Shown here: positions 11,453 to 24,600 of the stretch, one piece after another
Layout of the letters: each line of letters starts with the position of its first letter
Numbering within the stretch: the first letter of the stretch is position 1
Source of the DNA: Nigrospora sphaerica
Taxonomy: Eukaryota; Ascomycota; Sordariomycetes; Amphisphaeriales; Apiosporaceae
Assembly (NCBI GenBank): GCA_018287875.1
Contig: JAGVVL010000002.1
Span: 1,240,001-1,304,000, forward strand
Length of the DNA stretch: 64,000 bases
Direction: 5' to 3'
Notes under the pieces: generated by a model
The model's input: only the letters and a program-made list of their open reading frames with translations
The model's database searches: none
Told to the model about the DNA's origin: nothing
Made by a program: the position numbers and the translations under genes

Positions 11453-14400
11453 AGATGAAGAAAGTAAAGTAGGACTCGGACCTTTCTAGACCAAGTACCG
11501 CGGTACCTGCCTTGTCTCTCCTCCCACTCTCGCCCCGTGCCTGACCACACACTCACGGAGTGACTATGCATCCTTGAGGTGGAGGTCGCCAATATGACCA
11601 CGGTAAGTAGCATCACCCATTGACGTCCGAGTCAGTGCAATGACACGGCAAGCTGGGTCTCCCGTGGGGTACAAGCCGTCGATCTAACTCCTGAGTCGGA
11701 GGTCCATGCCCGATCAGTGAGCGGGCATACAGCGACAGAGGACCGCACCGGATCAAAACGTATCTCGTTACTCGAGTAAGGAGCAAAGTACACGGTAGGA
11801 CGGAGGGCCCCGCTTGTGCCTATTCCTGTGGTGCCGTGGCTGTAGCTTACAGGTAAATCGATGGATGCTTGTGGGATGGATACCTTACTTAGGTAAGGGA
11901 GTGACGGTAATACGTGGTCGCAGGGCCGTCAGTGATAGGCAGTACCTTGGTACCCACGGAAACCGGGGGGGCCCATACTCATGACCCCGCTCCATCAAGT
12001 GCCGCCGCGAAAGACCAGGGCAATTGCCACGATTCCCGGCGTAACGCCATGACATGATTAGTTGACGATCCCAGACGACACAGCCTCGCCGGAGATCCAC
12101 CCGCGCCCAGATTCGTGCCTTCCGTAGAATGGCCTCTACACTAATCGTCTCCAATAAAGGGACGAGCAGGTGATTAATTAGCAGGAGACCCTTAGGAATG
12201 GGCGTACGACTCGGGCTTGTAAGTGGTATACGAGCGGGCTTAGGCATTACCTTGTCAGCAAATCTGCTGTAGAAGCCCGCGGACCAGGCATACAATTTGT
12301 CCGGCCCCGACTTCGTTGTTGGGGCCGTGGGAGGTCAAGGTGGCTCGACGGCAACCATGGCTGGTTGGGCATCCGAGCCAACGTCAGCTAGATACGAACT
12401 CCCCAGCCAACTTACAACCCCCACCGAGAAGGAGAGGACCACCCCGAGGGCCCGAAGGGTAGGGAAGAGGAGGAAATAGATGCAAGAGTGTGTGTCTGCA
12501 TGTGGGTTTGTCCGTATACGCGGCTGCGTGACGACGAAAAAGCGCCCAGCCGCCCTGTCACAAAGGACGTACACACTTTCATAACACATTGCAGCGTATC
12601 GGGTGCTGGCGCCGTCGCAGAGGGGTCAGCACGCCTGCGTCACGGCCAAAGCCACACGCCTCGTCACGCCTCGGGGCGCCTGGATCTCCTTGGACAGGGC
12701 TGAAGGACGGGACGGCTTAGCGCCTGCGGCCGGCGACAGGGCGAAAGCAGGCATCCGGAATGGGAAATGTTTAGCAACGATTAGTGTCGGTACGACCCAA
12801 TCACATTACGAGAGGGGTTCGCCTCTTCGGTGCTTCTCCCTCATTTCCGACACGGCGGGCCATACTTTACACTAGGCGGAGGGCTGTCAGCACGCAGAGA
12901 CGATTACGTTTTGTGCTTGTATGCGGACACGATGCCGCGGCCTGATGCCGGCGCAAGCGAGGCCCACGGGCCACTTGCATATGGGGAAGAAGAAAAAGAG
13001 CGAGAGAGAGGACAGCCAGCCCAGATAATACATACTAATAGTTTTCTTCAGCCCTTGTCCATTGGCCATCGAAGGAGTTGGAAAGGAAAGCCCGTGCAAG
13101 GGACATTGCCAGCCACGTGCGGTCAGCCGCAGCCCTATGCGCACGCTCGCCCGGCGCGCTGGGCTGGCCGAGCTAGATTGAGATCTCTGTCTCGGACGTG
13201 GAAAGGCCACACGAGCGCTCGGCAGCCCGGCGGCCTTTGCTCCCACTGCCCAGCGGGCTGCCTGCCCTATACCTAGGGGAGGGGAGGGGAGGCTGTGAAG
13301 GATCTGTCCCGACCTCCAGATACGGGTTCCGGTCTCTCACCTGACGCTGGTTTCTTTCTGCCTTGTAAGGTCGGCGACCCTAACGACTCGAACGGCGACC
13401 AGTAAAGGGGGAAAGAACCAGCGAGGGCCGTGGCCGAACCCCCCACCCACTCTCCCAGTGGCAGAGACAGATGATGAACTAAACATGGCGGGCAGCGCCT
13501 CCCAAAGCAAGCTGAAGTCACGCTTAGCTTCCTGTATGATCTAGAGCTAATGCTAGCCCAGCGGGCGCCATCACTGAAAGGCTGGTTTGGCCTCCCCGGA
13601 GATCGCGGGACCGTAAGCTCAGCTACCGTCATTCGCACGGCACCATCACTCACACGGCACCGAGCCAGCAACGTATTTACGTATCGTCGGTTAGGGTTCG
13701 CGAGCGTACGCGCGCATGGAGAACTAGAGGCAAAAGGGGGGGTCTCGTTCCCGCTGGTCACAAGGCAGCGGTAAATCGGGCCTGGTCCAGCTAGTACCAT
13801 TAGCCTTTCCGCTTGGCCAGACTGGTATTTGGGCTTTTTGGAGCAATTGTCAAGTCCTGCGAAAGCCGGTGGTGATGCGGAGAGCCCTGAGGGCCTGTCC
13901 CGGCCACGCGTGCCTAGTTGCCCCGACGGGGCCAAGTTGGTCGTAGTCTGTACGGATACGTGTACCTCTGATTTCCAGCCCTTTTCGGCACGAGAGAGCT
14001 CCATGTCGTACACACGGTGGATATGTGTGGCTGTAAGTACATGCCCTGATACCTGGGCTTCCTCCAATGGGCTTCTGTTATGGTCTTGGGCGGGCAGTAG
14101 CGCCGCCGGCGGATATAGCATGGCGATCTGGAATTACGATCTCTTGGGGTACCGTGAATCAAACCCTGGGCTGCAATGCCATCCCACGCACATACACACA
14201 CGGCCGGCGCTCGGGCAGCCCTCGGGCTCCAGCCTCAATCCTTACCAGGCAGCAGAGATGGGATGACATGGGATGTACATCCATCGTGGCCGCCAAGCAG
14301 GTGGAATTCCAGCCGCTGGGCGCCCTCCCACTTCAAATGCTATCCCAGACCTGTCTTCCTAGCACCTACGTAGGGCGTGGCCTAGAAACACACCGCTGTG

Positions 14401-17400
14401 GGCTCTCGCCCCCTGCGGCACCCACCTAAAGAAACGGCCGGCCAGCATTTCAGCTGGTTCGGTATCTTCTGCCGGCTTCGCTAGTGTCCGTCCACTTTGC
14501 TCGTCTTTGGGACCCATGGGATGCGACGGGGTGAAAATGGGGGGTGGGTGCCCATAGCAAGCCCTGGTCCCTGTGCGAAAAGCCAAGTACATACTTACTA
14601 TACTACGTAAACAGCCGTTCGGCAGCCGGGCTATCGACTCCCATCCGACAACCTAGCAGATGCGGACGACACTCCGCTCCACTAGTCGAGGACAGTCGGG
14701 GCGCCGGCTTTTGCCTCATATGTACCGACCTATCGGCCTACTTACTATGGCATGTCCAAGCGTGTCCGGGATGGGTGGCCTACGCTGGACGAGATGCCCA
14801 TCAAAGAACAAACCCCCAGATTGTCGAAGTGGAGGATAGAGCGATCCGCGCGCCGTGTGCCTGCCGTACCATCGCATCTTCTTTACCCGCACCTACCAGC
14901 GGCACCGGGCATTCTTTTCCATACCCAAGACGTCCTGACGAGGGGGGGCAAAATAAACGGCTCACTGAGCTACTACACCAAAAAACGCGTCTAATATTAG
15001 GCGAGCCGTTTACTTTGTTCCCCCTCTTCGCCTGGCGGCTCTCATTTAATTCCATGCCGTCATCTACCCCCCGATGGACACTATTTGTTCTTCTGCCAAA
15101 GCCGGCGTCGTTGGTTGGCGCTGAAGCCGTAGCAGCAGCCGGGCCCTAGGCAAACCCCCTCCGCCCGATCGGTGCCCCGCGAGGAGGTGGACAAAAAAAG
15201 CGCTCCAGCGGCTCTACCAGAGCCACGCTGGTGCTTTTTTTTGTCCCCTCGCCCCTGCCCCTGCCCCTGCTGCCTGGGCAGTCAAGTTGGGTTTGTCCCG
15301 TGGTCCCCCAGCCTTACCAACCGCCTCCAGATTTGCGCCTGGAAAGACGCACACAGCATGCGCGACCACCCTCACCATGCGATGCAAGTACGAGGTACGA
15401 CGGTTACGTGCGAGGCCGCTTCTCTCTGCCGTGCCGCGTGCAGACACTGCCGGCCACTTGCCACCCTCCAAGGAGGCCTGTGTATCAGCTCCCCGCCGGT
15501 ATTGGATGCCTCTGCACGCGAGCCAATCGCGTGCCCCGTGGGAGCCCATCATCGACGCAATAGATGGGCACTTGCCCGCTGATGACGAGCAGCGTACGAT
15601 GAGGGGGGGGCGGAAAAGAAACAAAAAAGAAGTGTGCGAATGTATGAGGGCAACCGGTGCGACCCTGGCCGTTGAATTGACGTCGGTCACGCCAGCCAGC
15701 GCGCTGGGAACAGCCGACCAACATGTCCCCTCAGTAGTCGTAGGTAGGTTGCCATTCATGGCAATCTATCCATCCGGACGCCCATCCTGCCCCATCTCAG
15801 GCGGCACTTGCGCGGTTCCACGCCACCTCATCCCACTCAGCACCCGAACTGGCAGGCTTCTCCAGGCTCGCGCCCCCGCCTGAGGGCTTCCCGTTACGCG
15901 AGGTTTCGTACTGGAAAATACCCAGCGTGGGCTGATGCGCCTGTTCCTATCGCACCGCACAGGGCCCTGGTGGTGATGGTGCGAGCGAGACGCCCATTAG
16001 CGCCCTCCTGCCTCGTGTAAAGGCCGTGCGGTGACGGCTGGGCACCTAGTTTCGCTACTACATGAAGTAGTCACTCCACCCACACAGCATGCGGCTGACC
16101 GGCGGGCTCATGCGCCGAACGTGCTCAGCTGAGCGGGCCATGATCCAAATGAGGTCCCAGTGGCTAGGCGAGGCATGATGCGTGCTTTACACCGCAGGCG
16201 CCTTTTCACGACTCATGTGCGCCGAGGCAGGAGGGCCCAAGAGGCGTCCGGCTATCTGGATGTGCAACCTGGGCTGCCTGGATGGCTGGTGGTGGCAATC
16301 CATCTCTGGGCTGTGGGCTGAGCGGAGGGCAAAAAGTCGGCGGCAGCACACCACGCACTGCAACCTGCATCGTCGCTTTTTGTACGCGGTCTCCGACGCC
16401 ATCGCCGCCACCACTGCCGCTACAGAAGCGGAAGGGGTTGTACTGCGTACGCCGTTCTACCCCAAGCAAGTATCCGCGAGACCTATAGGGTTTCACCTTT
16501 AGTACCCAACCCTACAAGGCTGATTTTCGGTTTCAGTCTCGCACCGCCGATCGCAACCCTTCTAAAGTCCGACGTGCAGTTGCTGAGCGAGGGTTTGTGC
16601 ATGCCTATCTCATTGCGACTCTCGCGGCAATACACATGAACCATCACAACCCCTCGCCGACCACCGCTGGCAATCGCTGGCCATCGCCCCGGCACTTGCG
16701 AAGAGCCCTGGGTACCTGGCAGGCCTGGGCTGCCCTGGAGTGACGAGTTGCCTGGGGCTCTTGCGCGGCCCTTCGCCCGTGCCTACTGCAGCAACACGCG
16801 ACCTGCGGACCAGCTACATACCCACCCGTCGGCCTTCTCCAGACAGCCCTGTCCTGCCCAGCGCCAGGGGAGCTTGGAAATGTGGATGCGAGGGAGACAG
16901 GCCACATAAGAGGCGGGCAGGCGGGCAGCCCTCGTCGGGTCGCCTGCCTGGACGCGCTGCAAGAATGGACTGGTGAGCAACCCATGGTGCCGAAGAGGCA
17001 GTCACTTGTATTAGTACCCATGGCGTTCGGTTGTGCAAGCCCCAACGTTGCATCTCCAACATCGCGTCCCTGCCGGCCCCCTTTGCTTATGCCGCATCTT
17101 ATGGTTCTCTGTGTGGGATGGGGACCTAATGGTGGGTGAAAAGCCGACTGGTCAGACTCCTCATGGGTCGTGGCAGCCAATATCGTGCACGGCGGCGCGG
17201 GTCGATGGCGCAGCCGCTGTGCTTGCTGCAGTGGACTGGCAAATGCGACCAACGAGTCACGATTCTGTCCTCGTCTTTCCAAGGCAGTGGCGATTGCAAC
17301 CAAGCGACGACGGTGCTGATGCATGCATATCTCGTACTTGCCCCAAACCAGCCAAGCATCCGACGTGGTATCCTCCGCGGCCTCTTCTGGCAGCTCGAAG

Positions 17401-17446
17401 GTTCTTCAACTTGATTAGGGCGTTATTATTAGCAGCGGGCCGTTTA

Positions 17447-17470
17447 CTGTTGCTGTTGCTGTTGCTACTG
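17447..17470. repeat. CTGTTG hexanucleotide repeat
   Basis: Three and a half tandem copies of CTGTTG on the plus strand, with the last copy diverged. A short simple repeat in non-coding sequence. Confidence 0.85.
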
Positions 17471-17764
17471 CACCTCTGCAATCTGCAATGCCACCCCACC
17501 GCTATTCTCCTCGGTGCATCAAGCTCGCGGTCCGGATTGCCCTATACGGTAACTGAAGAGCAACGCAATAGACAGTTCCCGCAACAAATATCAGCCGGGG
17601 TTGGTCGGTCGAGAATTAGTGCCCCGTGAGGTGACCGCCGCGGGCGAAATATGCCGTACGCCACGGCGCATAGCCCGGGAAGGCGGCAAGCTGGCAAGGC
17701 AGGCAAGGTTGGCGAGGCGGGCAAGGCAGTTTCGGCTCCCACCAAATCCCGAGACCGTCGATCC

Positions 17765-17849
17765 GGCGGAATGGCGGAATGGCGGAATGGCTTTGTCCCT
17801 TTTTCCGTAATTATAGCGGCTGCCGAGGCTCGGAGGGCTCGGAGGGCTC
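17765..17849. repeat. Two short tandem arrays (8-mer and 9-mer)
   Basis: GGCGGAAT is repeated three times at 17765-17788. A second array of GGCTCGGAG occurs two and a half times at 17827-17849. Both are exact, so they look like recent replication-slippage products. Confidence 0.85.
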
Positions 17850-20110
17850 TTCTGTCCGCAGCAGCATCAGGCTAACGTCACGGCTGACATACGATTTGTG
17901 CACTTACTTTCCCTTTTCCCCGGCTACGTCGCGAGGGCCCCAAAGGTATGTACTCTGTACATGCGTATAGCGTGCTCCGCAAAGCACTGTAGCCGGCCCC
18001 TCAGCATTCTCAGCGGCCAGATGTGGACAGGGTGACGATGGGGAGGGTCCAGCCCACTCACTGGCTGACAGCTGCTCAGGCGGCAGCCGACCCCTAAACC
18101 CGAAGTGACTTGGGGTGCCCCGAAACTCCCTCATCGGAAAATGGAGCCGGGTGTCGAGAGAGCTCCACCAAGCGAGCTGAGACGAACTGCCGGAAATGAG
18201 GTGTGGCTCGTCCTGTGGTGCACGACGGATGCCTGCCGCGCGCTACCAGCGATACCAGTGCCGGAACATCGCGCCGCCCCTGATCAGCCCAAGAACCCCG
18301 GCTGCCTGACTTGCTGCCACGGGCTGTCAGTCAGTTCGGGCATGGGCATGGTGCCTCGGCCTGCCTGATGCCAACCACTGGTGAACACCCTCGCCTATGG
18401 ACTGTGTCAATCTGTACTTGGGCCTGGAACCGCCATTGCCGGGCCTGTTGCCCTAGCGGGCGCGATCTTCAGCCCTGAAGATCCTCCCAGGCCCAGGTTC
18501 TCACCAAACCCAGGGCTTTGCCAGGCTTTTGGCCACCCCTCAACCCCCAAACACGCGCAAATAGCGAGACTGCCGGCCGCTGCGGACGTTGCGCGCCTAC
18601 AAATTCCACCAAGCAAACGGAGACGGCAAATGCGTGCGGCGCCCGTCCAACTCGTCTTCTTGGGACCATGGCTACACGGACAGGGTTGCGAGTCGTGGGG
18701 ATCGACGTCATCCACAGTAAACTTCCTCTAGCGCTCACTGTACACCTCAGGGGGGCCCCAGGACCCAAGCTGCCTCCGCCAGAACAGGACCACCGAGGCT
18801 CCCGCGATCTGTCGGCAGGGCCGTGCTGTGCCGTCCAGCAGTCACCAGACGGTTTTCCGCTGTGCGATGTGTGTGTCTCCTCCGGATGGGGGGCCACGAG
18901 CGACCTATGGCGCGGACTTTCACCGAAAATCTTCCCCAAGACGCATGGCGTATCGTGTGCGGTGGAGGAACCTTGTACCCTGTTCAGCCCTCTGTGAAGA
19001 GGGCTCGGCTGAACTGTCGGTCAATCTTCTAGAACATTGCTTGATCTGGCAAGACGGGCAAGGATGGCTCGGAGACGTCACTCTCCCCCCCAAAGCCCCC
19101 ACGCTGGCAGGCCGCCCGAGGCCTCGGGAATGGGTACTTTTGGCCACCCTTACCTGTTCTGTGCGTCTCTAGTCGCGCGAGCTGCCCTGGCTCGCCTAGC
19201 CACGCCTGGCTGGCCATGGGCTGGAGCGGGGCGCGCTGTGTGTACATGTCATCTGCATACGGGGCCGCCGTTGTCCGTCGCGAGCGTGCATGAGCGACGA
19301 TACCGACAAGTTGACTGGACCGGAAATGCAATGCACAAATACGGCCACGGCAGAGCCGGCCCCCTAACGTGGGTACGGCGCCGCCCGCTGCGTGCCTTTC
19401 CTACTTGCCCACTGGGGGTGTCGCGTACTTCTCCATTCCCGGCGGCAGCGCCGTGGGAGCGCAATGCACCGCATCGCATACCGGTGCATGCGCGTTGGGC
19501 CGAAGGTACAACGCACCAAAGCCTCACCTCGGGGGTCGGGGTATGCGCGCACACGGGAAGCGTCCCAGGTCGCCCACGAAAGACGCGGATACCCTCGCGA
19601 CCGGGGAAGGGGGGATCCCGGGCGGAGGGCATCGTCTCATACGCACACACCCCCACATCCCACCGGGCCTCCATGTCCCCTTCCTCAGTACGACGTACCT
19701 ACGACTGCAATCCAGCGGTGTTGTGGTAGAGCAGGTCCCCGGGACCCTCGCTGCGGTGCCGGCCGTGCTTCATGCGGATAGCACCGAGATTACGGCCCGT
19801 CCAAAGAGGGGACGCGCCTGCAACCGCCTGAGTCAAGACGGTACGATGCCGTGGCAGGTCTGCATGACCGAAAGTTTATAATGTCCGCATCTGCTGCGCC
19901 CCGCGGTAGGATGGCCCTGTTCCGGCGCGTGTTCTTGCATGGCTTTTGCCCAGTTCAACAAGGCCGGGAAAGACCGGGCGGACAATGAAGCTTCTCCGTT
20001 CTCCAGTGCCAAGGGCAGCCGCCGGCTTTCTCAAACGGGATACCGATACCGAGCCGTGTGTCTCCCTCTTATCCCTCCCGCGCGGTTAAGGTTTGTTGTT
20101 CATTCGCATG

Positions 20111-20132
20111 CCCCCCCCCCCCCCCCCCCCCC
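20111..20132. repeat. 22-base C homopolymer
   Basis: An uninterrupted run of 22 C on the plus strand. Its length is unreliable in any assembly, and it could form a G-rich structure on the other strand. Confidence 0.95.
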
Positions 20133-21679
20133 TTCGTCTGTGAGGACCGCGGGGCGTCGCGCTGGGGCCCTGACAGGGAAGGCTTGGCCTGCTGCGATTG
20201 CGACCGCCCAGGGCAGGGTCTTGGCATCGGGATCGGACCCAGCTCGAACCTTGGGCCCAGCTCGAACTTTGTTTGCATCAGTTTTGCCAACCACGTGTCG
20301 CCCGTGACGCCCGAGACGCTCGTAATGCAGCTTCGGCCGGTACCCAGTGCTACGGCGGGGGGTTGCGCGCTGCCAGTCCGCGGTCAGGGCGGGGAGCAGG
20401 TGGCTGGCAAAGTGCTGCTGACCCGTCGACAGCGGGAGGGATCGCCTACGAAGTACACAATACCGCCCGGCCTGACCAGACGGAGCCGTAGGGCTGCGGC
20501 AGCCCTGCCCGGCACAATCGCGCAGCAGCGCCCACCACACGCAAGCATCCGCTAGCTACTTTACAAAATAGTGGCGACGAGGTGCCCGCCGCCGCGCCTG
20601 ATACAAATAAAGGGGGAACCAATTGCCGGGCGGCACGACCGTTGGCGTCTCCGCTCCATCAGGGCCAAGATCGCGGTGCCGAGGGCTACACCATAGCACA
20701 ACGCCGCCTGGTATGGCTCCGTTTGCTCCGTTCCTCCGGGGACCCTCCCCTCTTGCGCTCCTTCCCACTGTCGTTCTCCCTCCCTCTCTTTTCCCTCCTC
20801 TCACACTCTCTCCCCCCTTGCGCCCCCCGGTTTCCCGGCAAGTGGAACCCCCCCCCCGGGCCCCGTCAGGCGAGACAGCAGGACGACAGGGCTCGAGGGA
20901 GGAGGGAGAAGGGGGGGAGAAGGGGCCCTGGTCCCCCTCCCTCATACCACGTCTCGTTGCAGGGTTCTTACGGCAGAGCCAGCAGAACCAACACGGAGAA
21001 ACCTGTCTGGCCCTGGTCTTTGTTCCTTGGGGCCCCTGCCCGAGGGCCGCCCGAACAGAGAAAATACGGAACAGGGCTACGGTGGAGCCCGGGACCAGCA
21101 ACAGGGTGCTGGCAGATCAGACTAGGCTGCATGCGGCGCGTCGCCCGATATGCCCGAGTCATAGGATACCCGTTCGCGTGGCAGATGGTGGGAGATTGTG
21201 CGCCTCGTGAAGCCACAACTGTTACAGGTAAAAGAGAACAAGGCGGGCATCAACCGTCCCAATGGTGGCCGCGGGCGGGCTGATCAATGGGAGAGAAAGA
21301 GAAAGAGAAAGCGAGAGGAAAGGGGTCCCAGCTGGGGACGGACGGATGCCCGCCTCATGTTGCACCCTTGGCTTTCGATGGAATTGGGGGCGGAACGTTG
21401 GGTCGTTTTATCAGCACCCACAACACAGAGAGAGAGGAATATGGAATGACGATCCGGCCAGCTGTCTCCGACTGTCAACGGCTGTACGATAGGTGCGGTC
21501 TGTGAAACGTCATTGGTGCTTTACGGGCCGGGGGGGGGAGGCACGGGGAGGGATGCGAAGGCATCGTCATACTCTCCGTATATCAATGGCAGTGGTCGGA
21601 CTAGGTCGGAGTTGGAGGCAGAGGCCACTTCCGCGCAGCCACTTTGAGTTCCCCCGTTGCCTGCAGTTGAGGATGTAGA

Positions 21680-24600
21680 CCGTCAAGCTTTGGGGCTGAA
21701 TCGTAAAACTTTAGATCCTGAGACTAGAGATCTTCCTCATTCCTGAGGGGGCGGAAAAGGCGTCTTGTGGCTCATGGGAATGGAAGACCGGCGATATGGT
21801 TATCAAATTACCTGAGCCTGATCAGCCGCATGGTGGAAACCTAACGAGTAAGAGTGGCGGCAAAATAACATGGTTGCTTCACTTTCTGAAGCCAAGAACC
21901 TGTTCTGTATGCCCTTGAATTACAGTTCAGGTTATAGTAGAAAGACACCTGGTGGGAGCCTAGCGGATGTGATCCATGACAAAAGCCTCTTATTTCTTCC
22001 CAGGAACATCGCCATGGGCCTCTCATGTCCCGTGTTCATAATCTAGGTTGATGATCCCTGTACCTTGTTCAGCAGCAGCAACAGCATACATGGAAGTGTA
22101 AGTGACGTATAAATCATGACTTCATTATAAACTACAAAAGACTTGGCAAAGGAAAATGTACAAATAATTGGAACAGTATTTCCGCTTGCCCAATGTATTT
22201 GTTTTTTCTTTTTGAAACTGGACGTATGCCGAGGCCGTAGACGCTTATAATCCATTGCTAGCATTTTCCCTTCCCACGCTGGAGACTATAAATATATATT
22301 GCTCCTGCACACTTTTTGACCACACTCCGGCCTCGTTAGTTGTCTGCTGTGGCATAGAGCTCATCGAATTTCTACCTGGGTTCTGTTTTCTGTCGGCAAA
22401 CATTTGTGTACCATACACAATCCGAAACCCTCCGACCCGTGGGTCTCCCACGGCGAATTGCAGCTGGTTCACCGTACCCTCACGACAACTGTGTTCATCT
22501 TCACCCTTAAAAGCCACCCCACCGGCTGTTGGTAGGCCAGGAAGTTGGGCTCTCTAGCTGATCGGCCCCGTTCAACCAACAAAGCGGATGGTCGTAATAT
22601 CCCTGGGACGGTAGACCCACGCTTACGTACGTAAAATGGCCCAGGCAACCGTACGATGGCTTACGACAAGGAACGCGATGACCCTCGGACCCGGTTTGAG
22701 GGTCGGGCTGGCGGCGGCCACGCGTGGGAACGCGGCGCGGGTCTCATTCCTTCGGGGCGTGTCAGCCAACGGGGGTTCCATCCATCATGCCATGGGCTTG
22801 GCGGGTTGGTCACACATGTTTTCCCGGGCGAGGTAGGGATCAGCCGTTTCTCACATGACGGGGGGTCCCTCGGGCGTCCCAGCCTCCCGGGAAGACGCGC
22901 GACAAATGACGGGCGAGGTTCACGGGCGCGGAGGCTAAGACGTTGGTGAGATGTACGCCCCCTCTCCCCCCCCGCGGAGGGCTAGGCCCGGTCCTGGCTG
23001 GTCGGAGTACATTCCAGCTGCGTACTCGGGCGACTAAGGAAGAGCCTCACCGCCCGGGTTCAATTATGCAGCTGAATCTGGGGCTCCGAAAACGGGCATC
23101 GCATTGGCCCAGGCGGCCGGTCGCCCAGATCCAGTAGTCCGGCTCCAGTTGCCGAGCGACTGGCGAGTCGGCATTACGATCTCAGCCTTATTACTCTTAC
23201 TATGGTCGTCGCCGCCGTCGTCCAGGGTTACATGGGAGTGGATGTGGGGGGGTTCTCAGCCGAAGGCTGTTTATTTGCCAGTCTCGGTCCCGAAGCTCGT
23301 GTTGAGCGGGCATGATAGCGCCGAAAGTGGAGAGGGGGAAACGATAAGTAAGTACCTTACATCCAAGTTACGTAGTAGAGAGAGGGAGGGAGAGGGAGAG
23401 AGAAAGAAGAAGAGGAGGCAAAGAGGTACTCTTGCCCTATGAGACCCATACCCTTGCTTGCCCGCTAGGGCTGCCAAGGCTGGCAGGGGGTCTGCCCCTC
23501 CTCCCCCCGAGCTGGGACTGCTGTTTACGGAGTACGGTACTTGGATCTAACTCGGTTAAGGATTTCATCGCTTACACATACCTCAGCGCAAAACGCCCAT
23601 GTGGCCAACGGGCCCTACGGATTTGGGGAATGTCCCCCTCTCCCGCTCAGAGGACGGACGCGTTGCCTTTCGGGAGCCCATGGCCCAATCACGGGCCGCT
23701 GCTGAGCTGATTATACGAGTATCCCTGAGGCCAGCTGAAACGCGGTCCAGGGACCACTCGACGCGCCCCGAGGAATGGCGGCGACCACGAGGGAACGCTT
23801 CCATGCTTCCGCCCCGGCGATCTAGCCCAGAGGGTTCCCCCGCCCAAGGGGTCACGGCCCTAGGAAGGACCGGATGCGATAGGCAGCGCGACCGAAAACT
23901 GGGAATGAGGCTCCTTTCGACAGCTGGGCCCGTTTCCACCCCACCGTCCGGAGATGGCCCGAGAAGACCTTGGAGAACCTGAGGGGGCCGGAGAGCCGGG
24001 GGGGGGGTTTCTTCGGCTGATGTTGTCGTCGGTGCTGGTAAAAGCGGCAATTGGAGGCTTAGCTGGGGATGAAAGGAGGAGCGCACTGTAGTATGTACCT
24101 ACCCTCCAGGCTAACCAGGGTACTTGTGTACTTTTGCCCCGGGGTGGAAACACCGATGCTTTACAGGGAGGGCATCGCCCCTAACAACAGCTGAAATCGT
24201 GCAGCCTAGCGAACGCTTTGGGAGAAGAGGGCAGAACTCTTTTCCCCTTCCTCCCCCTTCCTGGCATCACTGCCGAGCGGCAAGAGAAAGTCGCCTGTAC
24301 ATCGTCATCTTACAAACAACCCCGGCCCCCAGGTACGGAGTACACACTCCCTGGGGTTCAAGTTGTAGTCGTGCACTGGACCGTACTGTACAGCCCGCGT
24401 GTACTTCCCCTCCGCATACCCTGTACGCCTTGTACATCACCCTGTGCATCCCGTCTCATCCCTCCATCCCTACAACGGACGGACATGCAGCCCAGAATCT
24501 GCAAGGGAGAACTGCGGTGCTGACCTTCTGCATGAGACCCATGTAGGCAGGGCTGCAGGGCGCCCAGGCCAGAATGATGCGTTGTCGTGTCGCCCGGCGA

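Larger units (their letters stand above)
6579..13272. other. Left part of a long gene-free region
   Basis: No coding region could be supported on either strand. The longest frames (for example 248 codons at 6877-7623 and 182 codons at 10306-10854) have erratic composition, overlap competing frames and match no family. The section holds pyrimidine and CA/CT microsatellites (7.8 kb and 8.6 kb) and several copies of a GTACCTAGGTAC-type palindrome near 11.4-12.0 kb. The 5' UTR of the zinc-finger gene should occupy its left edge. A lineage-specific or non-coding RNA gene cannot be excluded. Confidence 0.55.
13273..21679. other. Central part of the gene-free region
   Basis: No supported gene. The longest frame is 282 codons on the minus strand (13273-14121). 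It has no recognisable domain, no splice logic and many competing frames, so it is not called. Frames at 14544-15149, 16644-17324, 19037-19729 and 20582-21283 are judged the same way. The region contains a 22-base C run, a GTTGCT repeat and two short tandem arrays near 17.8 kb. I see no transposase, reverse transcriptase or obvious terminal repeats. Confidence 0.5.

Noticed and set aside
13670..13705. GGTTAGGG sequence as a possible telomere remnant
   Set aside because: Only one TTAGGG unit is present; there is no tandem array.
13273..14121. 282-codon minus-strand frame in the gene desert
   Set aside because: The longest frame there, but it lacks any recognisable motif, coherent composition or splice continuation. 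Frames this long can occur by chance in GC-rich DNA.
22245..22557. Opposing 90- and 100-codon frames over the AT-rich island as a possible gene
   Set aside because: Neither frame matches a family or joins to a second exon. They overlap each other antisense, and composition alone is not enough.
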